Shown: piece after piece, positions 42,855 to 51,601 of the stretch
Position numbering within the stretch: position 1 is the stretch's first letter
Layout: every line of letters begins with the position of its first letter
NCBI GenBank assembly: GCA_963675435.1
Contig: OY776216.1
Span: 2,356,001-2,420,000, forward strand
DNA: 64,000 nucleotides
Origin: Saccharicrinis sp963675435
Lineage (GTDB): Bacteria > Bacteroidota > Bacteroidia > Bacteroidales > Marinilabiliaceae
Direction: 5' to 3'
The notes under the pieces: model-generated
The model's database searches: none
What the model was told of the DNA's origin: nothing
Seen by the model: the letters and a program-made list of their open reading frames with translations, nothing else
Program-made: the position numbers and the translations under genes

Positions 42855-45350
42855 TTATTGAAGCTTGATGCTTCCTAATGCCTTTTTTGATGAGGGTTTC
42901 TTTGATTGTGTACTTCGCTTCAGCTTGTCATCATCTTTCTTGCGAAATGCGAAGTATGCACCTGTACCAATCAATGCCACTACGCCAATACCGACACCAA
43001 TTTTAGCACCTTTGCTCATGCCTTTTTTCGTTGGAGTAACCGCTACTGGAGCAAGCGATGTAGGTTGTGGGCTGTAGTTGCCCGATTTCATTATTGGTTG
43101 TGGAGTATAGCTATTGGTCTGCGGAGCTACGTAATTACTTGCTTCCTGAACCTGTGTATCTGAATTTGATGGTACATACTGTGATACCGTATTCTTAACT
43201 TTTTTAGCCTTGGAAAACTTGCTCTTGATTTTAGTGAAGATGTTCTTTACAGGTTTTAGCCAACTTTTGATTTTTGCCAATACACCTGTAGCTGCACCAA
43301 CTGATGCTGCGGTAGCAACAGCACCCATTTGTCCTAATTCGCCAAGTTCTCCGATTGCTTCCAATCCTTGCAAATCAGCAAGCAAACCGTCAATGCCTTT
43401 TAGGGAGAAGTCGGAACTCTTTTGCTTTGCACCTTTCAGGATTGCTTTTCTTAGGTTCTTTTCTCTCCCTTGCAGACCGTTAAACAGTTTCTTGACTTTG
43501 CGGTGTGTTTTTTTTAGTTTGGCAAGTTTTGTTGGGTCAATTTTATATTTACTGGCAAGATTGTCGGGTAAATAGGCATATTGAAGTTTCTTGGCAATAC
43601 CAAACATATTTAAGCGTAAGGCTGCTAATAATCCGCCTCTGATTGCGATGGATAGAGGATTAAATCTTACAATAGCTTTAACTACTTTCTTGGCTACTTT
43701 TCCGACTTTTTTAGCTGCTTTCTTAATGCCCTTGCCAATCTTTTTCAAGGCTTTGAAGAATCTGCCTCTGCGTCTTCTCCTTCTTCCTAAACCATCCATT
43801 TCATCGTCTAGCTCATCCAACTCAGCTAAACCTTCAATGGCTTCGGAATCGTATTTAATCAGACCTTTTTCGGCAAGCTTTTCTTCAATATCTGATAGCT
43901 TATCCAATACGACATCACGCTTTGGTGTATTCCAAAATTTAATAGCCTGGTCCAACATGGATATGAATTGGTCAGGATTTTGGACATGAGCCATTTTATC
44001 CTTGTTATCCCTGTTCTTTAAAAGGAAATTCCGGGTACGAATTAAATAACGGTAGGTAGCATCTTCCGCATCACCCAAACCATTAACAGCATCGTCAAAA
44101 TCAACACCTGAAACAATAGCGATAAGTTCTTCATGGTCGGCTTGTACCTGATGACCGCCAGCTAAGTCGATACCTGACAAAACTGAAATTGGCAAGCCTA
44201 AAGAACTTGTACCTGTTAAACCGTCAATACCTCTAAGCCCTGCTAATTGCAAAGGAGACATATCAAAATCAGAACGCTCAAAACTGTATGGTTTTTGGTA
44301 ATCAAACTTTGAGAGAACAGGGTCGATAACAATTTCATCTTCAGAATCACCAATGGCAGGAACAATCACATAGATGTGCTGAAAGTTCTTTTTACCGTCA
44401 TACTTGGTAATGCGGAGCTTAAAAGGAATACCCAAACACTTTAAAAGTGCCCCCACAAATATGCTGTAATCATCACAGTCAATCCCTGCATCTGATTTGC
44501 CTTTTTGCTTGTACTTGATTTGTCCGTCTAACCATGAACGTGATGGAGTTCGGAGCTGTTCCGTGCCGTCATCATCCTTATGATACTGCAAATAGTTGTA
44601 TGAAAAGTTGAAGATGTTTCGGCAAGTTTCTTTGAGTGAACCACCTTGAAGGTTACTTGCCAGTTCTTCGACTTCCCGAAAATGTGTACCGATAATATCA
44701 ATACAGCTTTCAACGGTTTCAATTACGTTGCCGTTTTTTATAAATGTGTCCTGTCCGTTTGCCTTTTTTATAAGGTGGTTGAAACGTTTACCGTTTTGGG
44801 TGTTTCGTGGGCCGGATACAATGCCCAATTCGCCCAATGCTAATCCGTTCATATCTGATTCTTCTGTTAAATTTTGCGTAGTAGTAAGTGTTTCGCCATT
44901 AACGCTGATGGTCATGGTGAAAGTCATGTCCTTTTTTAGTTGCTCGGTATTTGAAAGCACCGAAAGGGTAAGACCTTTACCCATAAGGTTCAGGTATGGC
45001 ACTTGAAAAACTATTTCAGGCTCTTGTGTTTTGCCTGCTGCGATGGTAAGTCCTTTAATATCGGGGGTGGAATAAGCGACTGCCGAACCTTTGTAGTTTG
45101 CAACTACCTGATTAACGGCTAATGTGATGGGTGCTTTTGTGGGATTGTAACAGCGGAGTTTTACAGCAAATTGAACTTCCTGTAAATTCATCTTGTGGAT
45201 GCGGAATCCCAAGAGGGCAAAGTTCATTTTTGCCCCTGCCAGAAGCTTTTTGCCTTTCTTTATGAGGTAGAAACCTCCGCCAACAGCTGCAACAGCAGCT
45301 AATGTGCCTAATATTTTCTTTGTGCTTGCTTCCATAATGGAAACAAACAT
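42855..45350 (-). CDS. Transglutaminase-like multidomain membrane protein with lytic-peptide-like segment
   Basis: The 831-residue protein starts at 45350 or, more likely, at the next ATG (45335). It has an N-terminal membrane helix (residues 14-31) and an LEA14-like beta domain (about 45-165). A transglutaminase-like cysteine-peptidase domain follows with Cys292 (AGIDCDDYSIF), His325 (FQHIYVI) and Asp343 (IVIDPVL). An acidic segment ends in DEMDGLG (517-522), directly before a run of six Arg and a cationic amphipathic helix (531-560). Hydrophobic segments and a C-terminal membrane helix (about 790-810) complete it. The layout suggests a processed virion precursor with enzymatic and membrane-active parts. 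Domains are seen; the role is inferred. Confidence 0.6.
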   Translation of the reverse strand: MFVSIMEASTKKILGTLAAVAAVGGGFYLIKKGKKLLAGAKMNFALLGFRIHKMNLQEVQFAVKLRCYNPTKAPITLAVNQVVANYKGSAVAYSTPDIKGLTIAAGKTQEPEIVFQVPYLNLMGKGLTLSVLSNTEQLKKDMTFTMTISVNGETLTTTQNLTEESDMNGLALGELGIVSGPRNTQNGKRFNHLIKKANGQDTFIKNGNVIETVESCIDIIGTHFREVEELASNLQGGSLKETCRNIFNFSYNYLQYHKDDDGTEQLRTPSRSWLDGQIKYKQKGKSDAGIDCDDYSIFVGALLKCLGIPFKLRITKYDGKKNFQHIYVIVPAIGDSEDEIVIDPVLSKFDYQKPYSFERSDFDMSPLQLAGLRGIDGLTGTSSLGLPISVLSGIDLAGGHQVQADHEELIAIVSGVDFDDAVNGLGDAEDATYRYLIRTRNFLLKNRDNKDKMAHVQNPDQFISMLDQAIKFWNTPKRDVVLDKLSDIEEKLAEKGLIKYDSEAIEGLAELDELDDEMDGLGRRRRRRGRFFKALKKIGKGIKKAAKKVGKVAKKVVKAIVRFNPLSIAIRGGLLAALRLNMFGIAKKLQYAYLPDNLASKYKIDPTKLAKLKKTHRKVKKLFNGLQGREKNLRKAILKGAKQKSSDFSLKGIDGLLADLQGLEAIGELGELGQMGAVATAASVGAATGVLAKIKSWLKPVKNIFTKIKSKFSKAKKVKNTVSQYVPSNSDTQVQEASNYVAPQTNSYTPQPIMKSGNYSPQPTSLAPVAVTPTKKGMSKGAKIGVGIGVVALIGTGAYFAFRKKDDDKLKRSTQSKKPSSKKALGSIKLQ

Positions 45351-45440
45351 ATAGTAGGCTTATGGTGGGAGTGTTGGTGATTAATGGTAATTGAAGGAGT
45401 TTGTAAGTGTTTGAAGAAATTTGTTGGGGGGTTGCGTATA

Positions 45441-45466
45441 AAAAAAGTCGGCACCGCCGACTTTTT
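45441..45466. terminator. Bidirectional terminator between the defence island and the virus-like module
   Basis: AAAAAGTCGGC and GCCGACTTTTT form a stem of 11 bp with a 3-base loop. Runs of T are available in both directions. It lies immediately after the stop of the SMC-like gene (45468) and insulates the defence operon from the structural genes. Confidence 0.9.
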
Positions 45467-45467
45467 A

Positions 45468-48400
45468 TCATTTTTTTACTTTCCCAAAAGTTTCAAGTTC
45501 CATAAATTTCGAATTAAAAAGATTGGGCGGCATCTTCTTTTTGAGAAGATTATGAAAGTTTTCATCATGTGTAGATAGGATGATTTGTTTATTCTGATTA
45601 ACGACAATTCCTCTAAATAAGTCTATTGTCGATAAAATATTTATGCTATCCATTGACTGAATTGGGTCATCAATAAAAATACTTTCAATTGGATTACCTT
45701 TATCATCTATTGCATTCAAAGCTTTCGCTAAAAAAATGCTAAGACTTAATATGTTTAGTTGTGCTGTGCTAAAATATAAATTAGGAATTATGGGGTCATC
45801 ATCATTACCATCTTTATATAGACAAACGTTCAATTTAGGCTTATCTTCTTTAAAATCACAAATAAATTTTAATCTTTTATAGTCGGGGTGAGGGTCTATT
45901 CTTTTATATAAATCATTTATTAAATCCTCATAAAAGAAAGAACTTATCTGATTGTTCAAGTGATTAGATATTTTTTTCCTTTCATCTTCAAGTATGGGTT
46001 TGAGTTTATTTTCTAAAAATAATTTTTGTTCTATAATTTCAGCTTCTTCTTTTTTTGCTTTCTGGTATTTTAAAAATGGCTCCACGTTCTGTTTTAGTTC
46101 TTTTAGAAGATTGAAATTTTGAGTTTCTCGCTCTGCTTTTATAACCCTAGCTAACTGTAAACTCTTTCTCTTATCAAGTTCAGCCTTTAATTCTTCTTTT
46201 TTTATTCCATCAAGGCTTAAGTCTAAATTTGTGTTTAGGTATCTATCAAACGTAGTTATAGAACTTTGTAAGATTGAAACTTGTTCTTGAGATTCAGACA
46301 ACTCTTTATTGAGTAGTTCCTCAGTTGTTGTCTTTAATATATTTTCCAATTCTTTTACTTCATTGGATATTTTCTGAATATTAGAATTACATTGGTTTAT
46401 TGATTCTGTAAGATCTGTTTGTTTTTGAGTTAATAGTTCAACATTTGCCTTCTCATTTACAAACTCTCTATTAAAATAATCCACTATGGAAGTATAGTTT
46501 TTATCAGTCTTTAAATCTCCAATTGTACCTTTTAAAATTTCTATATTATTTTCCGAGCGTTTAATTTGAGAGTGCTTAACACTTAAATCATCTTGAATTT
46601 TTTTTAATGAGTCTGTATTTGATTTAATTAATACTTCTTCATTCTTTATTGCTTCTAATATATTTTGTTGATATGATTGTATTGTATCTTCATTTAATAC
46701 AGACTTGAGTTTGCTATGTTCATCTTCATAACTTTTAACTTCAGTTTCTATGTTTTTAATCTCCTCCGTTTCTTCAGAAAGCTTTTTACGGATAAATTTA
46801 AGCTCTTCCTTTTTTACATCTAAAGACTTTTGTAATAATGATTGTAAAACATTTATTTTTTCATTATAGGATTGATTCAATTCATTTAAGACTGTTTCAA
46901 TACAACTTCTTGTTTTAAGTAATTCTGATTGCTTTTGAGAAAGAAATTTATTGTTTGATATTTTATCTGTTAATTCATTAAACGTTTTATAATCATGGCT
47001 ACATAAAGGGCAGACAGAACTTTGCGCCTTATCCACTAATTCAGCTCCTTTGGTGATGAAAATTTCAATATCCCGAGTTAATTCTTGTTGTTCCTTTATT
47101 TCTTGATTTAGTTTATTAAGTTTTTCTTCTTCTTTTGTAATGTGCTCCTTAACAGTCGAAACTTGGACAATAGACTCTTTATAACCGTGAAACTCTTTTT
47201 CATATTCAGATGGAAGTTCTTTGTCACCTAGGTCTTTTATAGCTTTTTCTACATTATCTGCTTCAAGTTGTATTAATTGCGATTCCTTATTTAGAGATTC
47301 AATAATACCTGTTTTGGTCTTTAGTTTCTCTATTCCGTCATTTAGTTTACTCTTATTTTCAGTAGTCTTTGTGTATAAGAATTGAGCCTCCTGTAGCTTA
47401 TTGTTGTAATCCTTAATTGCAGTTTGTGATTTTGATATATTTATTTGAAATTGAACTTCTTTAAGTTTATTTTTTGTGATAATATCAGAAAGATTATTTT
47501 TTGCTTTTTCTTCAGTTTCTATATCAGATTCACTGTTCTGTATCTTTTTTAATACTTCCTCATACGATGAATATGACTTTATCAGCTCTTTTAAAAGCTC
47601 ATCGGTTTTGAATAATTCTTGCCGATTCGAGTCTATGTTTTTTCTTTCAACAACAAGGCTGTGTTTTTTATTAAATAAGTTTTGGGAAGATTTTAATTCT
47701 TTTATTTTGCTATCAAGTTCAATTTTTTTCTGTACTGATATATAATAAGCATCTATGTTTATAATTGAATCATTTCCTGTAAATATAGTGTCTATGTTAT
47801 GAATCAACTTTTTACATTTATTAATAATAGATTCGAGTTCTACGATTCTTTCCGCAATAGCATTACTAAGTTCAACTGAATCTAACTCAGAAAACGAATC
47901 ATTAATTGGCTTAAGTATTTTGTTTTCCTTGTTTAGTTCAGTAATCTTTTCATTTACCTTTTTTAAAATATCAGTGTCAACTTCAAAGTTAATTTCTTTT
48001 TGAATCCATTGTAAAGATTCCTTTAAGCTATTAATTTCACTTTCGTTGACAGACAGTAAGTTAACGACTTTTTTATAATATTCTCCAGTATTAGTATCAC
48101 CAAAATATGTCATAAACTTTTCGTAACGCTCTTTAGGGTCGTCAACCTTTAAAAAAGCATCAATCCATTCTTGTGATAAGATGACAGTTTGGAAATATTT
48201 GTTTCTTACCTGACTATCATCAAAATGAAAGTCTTTACTGTTCTTACGTTTTGCTTTAGGAACCTCATTTTCTATTGGATCGCTCCCTTTTGTCGTATAT
48301 AATCGTACTACGGAAGGTAAATTTTCATCCTGAACATACCTATTTCTGAGTATTTTTTGTCCTCCACTGCTTTTTTTTAAAGCCCTTTCATTAGTTGCAA

Positions 48401-48623
48401 TATCTTTAGGTAATTTATTTTTGAGAAAGCGGTCAATACTATTTGTTATTCCGTATTCTACAGCATCGTAAAATGATGTTTTGCCAAATCCATTAGGAGC
48501 ATAAAGAGAAATAAAATCCGCAACACTCTTCCCATTTTTGTTATGTACTTCAAAATCAAAAGTTCCGTCTTCAATAGTTTGATAAGCTCTAAACGCTTGT
48601 ATTTCTACCTTCTTAAATTTCAT
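45468..48623 (-). CDS. SMC/Rad50-like ABC ATPase of a Lamassu/ABC-3C-type defence system
   Basis: The 1051-residue protein has an N-terminal Walker A region YAPNGFGKTS (41-50). About 800 residues of coiled coil are interrupted by a zinc-hook-like CPLC near residue 537. A C-terminal ATPase half follows with FSTAQLNILSLSIFLA (signature), IESIFIDDPIQSMDS (Walker B) and ILSTHDENF (H-loop). Such SMC-like sensors detect invading DNA ends and switch on effectors in Lamassu and related systems. The start overlaps the middle-component gene by 11 bases. It is the last gene of a four-gene operon with protease and hydrolase partners. Confidence 0.85.
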   Translation of the reverse strand: MKFKKVEIQAFRAYQTIEDGTFDFEVHNKNGKSVADFISLYAPNGFGKTSFYDAVEYGITNSIDRFLKNKLPKDIATNERALKKSSGGQKILRNRYVQDENLPSVVRLYTTKGSDPIENEVPKAKRKNSKDFHFDDSQVRNKYFQTVILSQEWIDAFLKVDDPKERYEKFMTYFGDTNTGEYYKKVVNLLSVNESEINSLKESLQWIQKEINFEVDTDILKKVNEKITELNKENKILKPINDSFSELDSVELSNAIAERIVELESIINKCKKLIHNIDTIFTGNDSIINIDAYYISVQKKIELDSKIKELKSSQNLFNKKHSLVVERKNIDSNRQELFKTDELLKELIKSYSSYEEVLKKIQNSESDIETEEKAKNNLSDIITKNKLKEVQFQINISKSQTAIKDYNNKLQEAQFLYTKTTENKSKLNDGIEKLKTKTGIIESLNKESQLIQLEADNVEKAIKDLGDKELPSEYEKEFHGYKESIVQVSTVKEHITKEEEKLNKLNQEIKEQQELTRDIEIFITKGAELVDKAQSSVCPLCSHDYKTFNELTDKISNNKFLSQKQSELLKTRSCIETVLNELNQSYNEKINVLQSLLQKSLDVKKEELKFIRKKLSEETEEIKNIETEVKSYEDEHSKLKSVLNEDTIQSYQQNILEAIKNEEVLIKSNTDSLKKIQDDLSVKHSQIKRSENNIEILKGTIGDLKTDKNYTSIVDYFNREFVNEKANVELLTQKQTDLTESINQCNSNIQKISNEVKELENILKTTTEELLNKELSESQEQVSILQSSITTFDRYLNTNLDLSLDGIKKEELKAELDKRKSLQLARVIKAERETQNFNLLKELKQNVEPFLKYQKAKKEEAEIIEQKLFLENKLKPILEDERKKISNHLNNQISSFFYEDLINDLYKRIDPHPDYKRLKFICDFKEDKPKLNVCLYKDGNDDDPIIPNLYFSTAQLNILSLSIFLAKALNAIDDKGNPIESIFIDDPIQSMDSINILSTIDLFRGIVVNQNKQIILSTHDENFHNLLKKKMPPNLFNSKFMELETFGKVKK

Positions 48624-49164
48624 CTTTTAAAGTTTTTTCAATTTGCTTAAGAACTGATTTCGAATATTCTGCCTGGTCACTCTTTTTTAGAGGAAATTCA
48701 AACTTATTAAGAGCATTCTCAATTATTGGATTTCGGGTAATACCAGTGTCTTCATCACCTTTTACTACTTTTAAAATATCTTCATTTGTGATATATGTTT
48801 TAATAATATCAGTAACAAAATCATTGTCTGGCTCATTTGGATAATCTTCAACTACAATTTTCCGACTACTAAATTTATTATTCCCTATTTCATATTTTAG
48901 TCCCTTATCAGCTTCTTTTGATAAATAGAAAATGTACAGATTCCATTTGGAAAAGTCACTTTTCTCAATTGAAAATGCTTTTGTGGATATAAAACTATTA
49001 AAGTCTTTCCAATTTTTTGCTAAGTTATTAACGTCTTCAAATTCAACAAAAACAACTAATATTTCACCTCCATAATTAACACTACCCATTGTAATAAAGG
49101 TAACGGAAAACTGCTCTATTATTAGTTGTTTTAATTCGGCATTAATTATTTCCTTATATAACAT
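48613..49164 (-). CDS. Middle component of a Lamassu/ABC-3C-type defence system
   Basis: The 183-residue protein has no catalytic motif. It sits between the protease gene (overlap 11 bases) and the SMC gene (overlap 11 bases), as the small middle component does in ABC-three-component systems and LmuC does in Lamassu. The N-terminal part is alpha/beta (VTFITMGSVNYGGEILVVFV) and the C-terminal 70 residues are helical and charged. Assignment rests on position, size and coupling rather than on a recognised domain. Confidence 0.6.
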   Translation of the reverse strand: MLYKEIINAELKQLIIEQFSVTFITMGSVNYGGEILVVFVEFEDVNNLAKNWKDFNSFISTKAFSIEKSDFSKWNLYIFYLSKEADKGLKYEIGNNKFSSRKIVVEDYPNEPDNDFVTDIIKTYITNEDILKVVKGDEDTGITRNPIIENALNKFEFPLKKSDQAEYSKSVLKQIEKTLKDEI

Positions 49165-50449
49165 CTTTTGTGTTTTGTTTTAATAGTTCTCTGATATTTG
49201 AATTTGTAGCTTCCCTATATTGCAAAGCGTTATCAATAATATATGATTGTAACTTGAAAATATTAATCAATTTTAAATCCTGGAAAATATCATTAATTGT
49301 AGAGGCTATATTCATTTCTTGCCAAGGAGGCATACTAATATCATAGTATGGAAGTTCTTCAGGTGAATATTCAAGTTTTGCTGGCACTTCTTCTCTAGAT
49401 GCTTTTACCACAATAGTTCCTCCCTTTTTTAGTGGTTTTAAATTAGAACTGTATATTTCTTCAAGTTTTTTAGTCCAATCATCAGAATCAACAAATAATA
49501 ATTTCCTATGACTTAATATTTCAATTAAGCCATCCATTGTCATTTTCTCATCTAAATGTAATTGGCTATATGTTAATAGCTCTAAGAAAGAAACCCACAA
49601 TTCCTTATGTTCTATAATCCTAGTCTCAGATGAATTAACGAAAAAACTATCCTCCAATTTCTCTCTCAGTTTTTCTGGAGAAAAATCTTCACATAATTTT
49701 TCTGCAATGTATCTTAACTCTTTTTGAATAACTTCTTTTTTTAATCGAAGACTTTTTAATTCGAACACAGCATCGGTTAGGATTGCAAAAGATTTTATAT
49801 AAGGAGGAAAAAGTGGTGCTAAATCTTCAGAATTTTCATTAATAATAGAATCAAAAAAAGATAAAGGAGCAAATTCAATTCGTCCTAGAGCTTCCGCCTC
49901 GTCTTCAGCTACCATTCTTATTTGAATTCCAGCTAAAAAAGCATAGTTACCTTCGATTCTTATTACACCACCACCAGACTGACCCGCTACCTCATGATAC
50001 AAACCACTATCTATTAACCGTCCTTCTATATAATTGAGGTGTTGACGCTGTTCAATCTTTATATCATTACTTCTAAATCTAAAATCTCTATCAATTCGTG
50101 AATTTGGATGACCACAAACACAATATGTTTCATCTTTTAAAAGAGAAGTTTCCCTTAATAAATAATCAACACCTTTAATTCTAGGTATTTTTATAATACA
50201 TGCATCAATTTGTTCATCGCTATGCAGAAATGGTGTCCCTATAGTTTCTACATCTTTATTTTTAATAGTACCATCATCATTCAAAGTTTGTTGAGTTATT
50301 TTATTTATCTCCTTTAATACATGTTTTGCAGTTAACACATAACTGTAATCATCGCTAGCTGGTTGGAATAAGCAACCACTACCTTCATTTACAATAACCG
50401 TACAATTTGGTAAATTATCTTTATCCATCATTAAAAACTTAGAATACAC
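49154..50449 (-). CDS. Trypsin-like serine protease of the defence operon
   Basis: The 431-residue protein has a chymotrypsin-fold N-terminal domain. The catalytic residues are His43 (TAKHV), Asp82 (IDACIIKI) and Ser158 (AGQSGGGV). The C-terminal 220 residues are helical and of unknown function, probably contacting partners. No signal peptide is present, so it acts in the cytoplasm. In Lamassu variants with protease plus hydrolase effectors, proteolysis is thought to be unleashed after the SMC part senses phage DNA. The gene overlaps its neighbours on both sides by 11 bases, showing tight coupling. Confidence 0.8.
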   Translation of the reverse strand: MYSKFLMMDKDNLPNCTVIVNEGSGCLFQPASDDYSYVLTAKHVLKEINKITQQTLNDDGTIKNKDVETIGTPFLHSDEQIDACIIKIPRIKGVDYLLRETSLLKDETYCVCGHPNSRIDRDFRFRSNDIKIEQRQHLNYIEGRLIDSGLYHEVAGQSGGGVIRIEGNYAFLAGIQIRMVAEDEAEALGRIEFAPLSFFDSIINENSEDLAPLFPPYIKSFAILTDAVFELKSLRLKKEVIQKELRYIAEKLCEDFSPEKLREKLEDSFFVNSSETRIIEHKELWVSFLELLTYSQLHLDEKMTMDGLIEILSHRKLLFVDSDDWTKKLEEIYSSNLKPLKKGGTIVVKASREEVPAKLEYSPEELPYYDISMPPWQEMNIASTINDIFQDLKLINIFKLQSYIIDNALQYREATNSNIRELLKQNTKDVI

Positions 50450-51515
50450 CTTTAACTTGCAAAGCGGTGAAATTTGGAAAAGCGGTATAATCTTCTTCTT
50501 TGAAAATCTTATCTATTAGTTCCGGGTAATTAAAAAATATTTCACAATCACTATTTTGATTTATTAACCTTGCCAAAAATTGCTTGTTGGGATGAGAATG
50601 CTTTGCTCCATTAGTGGAAACTATAAACTTCTTTGAACTTATTAGTTTTAATAATTCGTAATTATTATTTGCTTTACTTCCATGATGTGAAACCTTAACG
50701 AATTCACATTCTAACGGTGATTGTTCAGAATAACCTAGTTTTTTTAGGCTAGAAACAACTACAGAGGGAAATGAATCTGCTAAAAACAAATAGTTCTTAT
50801 CATTGTATGATAGTACAAAGCTGATAGAACTTCCATTATGCTTTGAGGTGTCTTCCTCAAAAACATCATTTTCGATAAGCTGTAATAAAGTTCTATCATA
50901 ATCATTTAGAGAGGCTGAAGTGTCGAGAGATTCTGGTCTTTCTACTTCCCATTTTCCTAGTAGAGCATTTAGTCTTTCTCTATCAGGTGACAATATTTTA
51001 AAATCAATGCCATACAGATTCAACTTTTGCTCTGCTTCAATTACCTTTTCATCCCAAATGTTTGGTTTACTTTTTATCTTATCTTCAAATTTTACTCCCT
51101 GTCTAATACTCGTATTCAAGGATGTTGAGTCGCTAAACTCAATAGAATTATCGTATTCTTGCGTCTTATCATCCTCAAACATATTCTTGATTGTTCTACC
51201 CGAATTGAACCAAACTTTTTTAATTAAATCAAGAGCGTTTTTATCATTACTAAACCATTTTAAAATACCACCGATATGGTCATCATCTACATGTGTAAGA
51301 ATCAATAAGTCTATAAATTCACCTCTATCTTTAATCGCTTTTAACTCAATAGATAAGTCTTGAGGTGTTAACCTATTTTTTATTTTTTTTGAATATGTAC
51401 TTCCAGTTCCACCATCAATTAGAATATTTCGATTAACAGAACCGTCAATAAAATGAATCAATATTGCATCGCCATTATTAGCTTGAAGGAATTTGAATTT
51501 CATATTTATTTTCAC
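50439..51515 (-). CDS. Metallo-beta-lactamase-fold hydrolase of the defence operon
   Basis: The 358-residue protein has the MBL metal motif HVDDDH (residues 75-80), a later SHHGS and an HSHPN near the end, in the order of ComEC/Rec2-type MBL enzymes. It has no membrane segment, unlike ComEC itself. It could be a nuclease or another hydrolase effector. It is the first gene of the operon, followed by protease, middle component and SMC ATPase. The start may be the second Met (residue 5). Family assignment is secure; substrate is unknown. Confidence 0.85.
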   Translation of the reverse strand: MKINMKFKFLQANNGDAILIHFIDGSVNRNILIDGGTGSTYSKKIKNRLTPQDLSIELKAIKDRGEFIDLLILTHVDDDHIGGILKWFSNDKNALDLIKKVWFNSGRTIKNMFEDDKTQEYDNSIEFSDSTSLNTSIRQGVKFEDKIKSKPNIWDEKVIEAEQKLNLYGIDFKILSPDRERLNALLGKWEVERPESLDTSASLNDYDRTLLQLIENDVFEEDTSKHNGSSISFVLSYNDKNYLFLADSFPSVVVSSLKKLGYSEQSPLECEFVKVSHHGSKANNNYELLKLISSKKFIVSTNGAKHSHPNKQFLARLINQNSDCEIFFNYPELIDKIFKEEDYTAFPNFTALQVKGVF

Positions 51516-51601
51516 TTAAATTATAACATACATATTTGTTCACTAATATTAGCTTATTATCACTTTTTACGCTAACTAAGCATAGGTTACTACTTGCTTT
51601 T

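Noticed and set aside
45468..48623. RecN or Rad50 repair protein of the host
   Set aside because: The tight coupling with a protease and an MBL hydrolase, and the lack of an SbcD/Mre11 partner, fit a defence system better.
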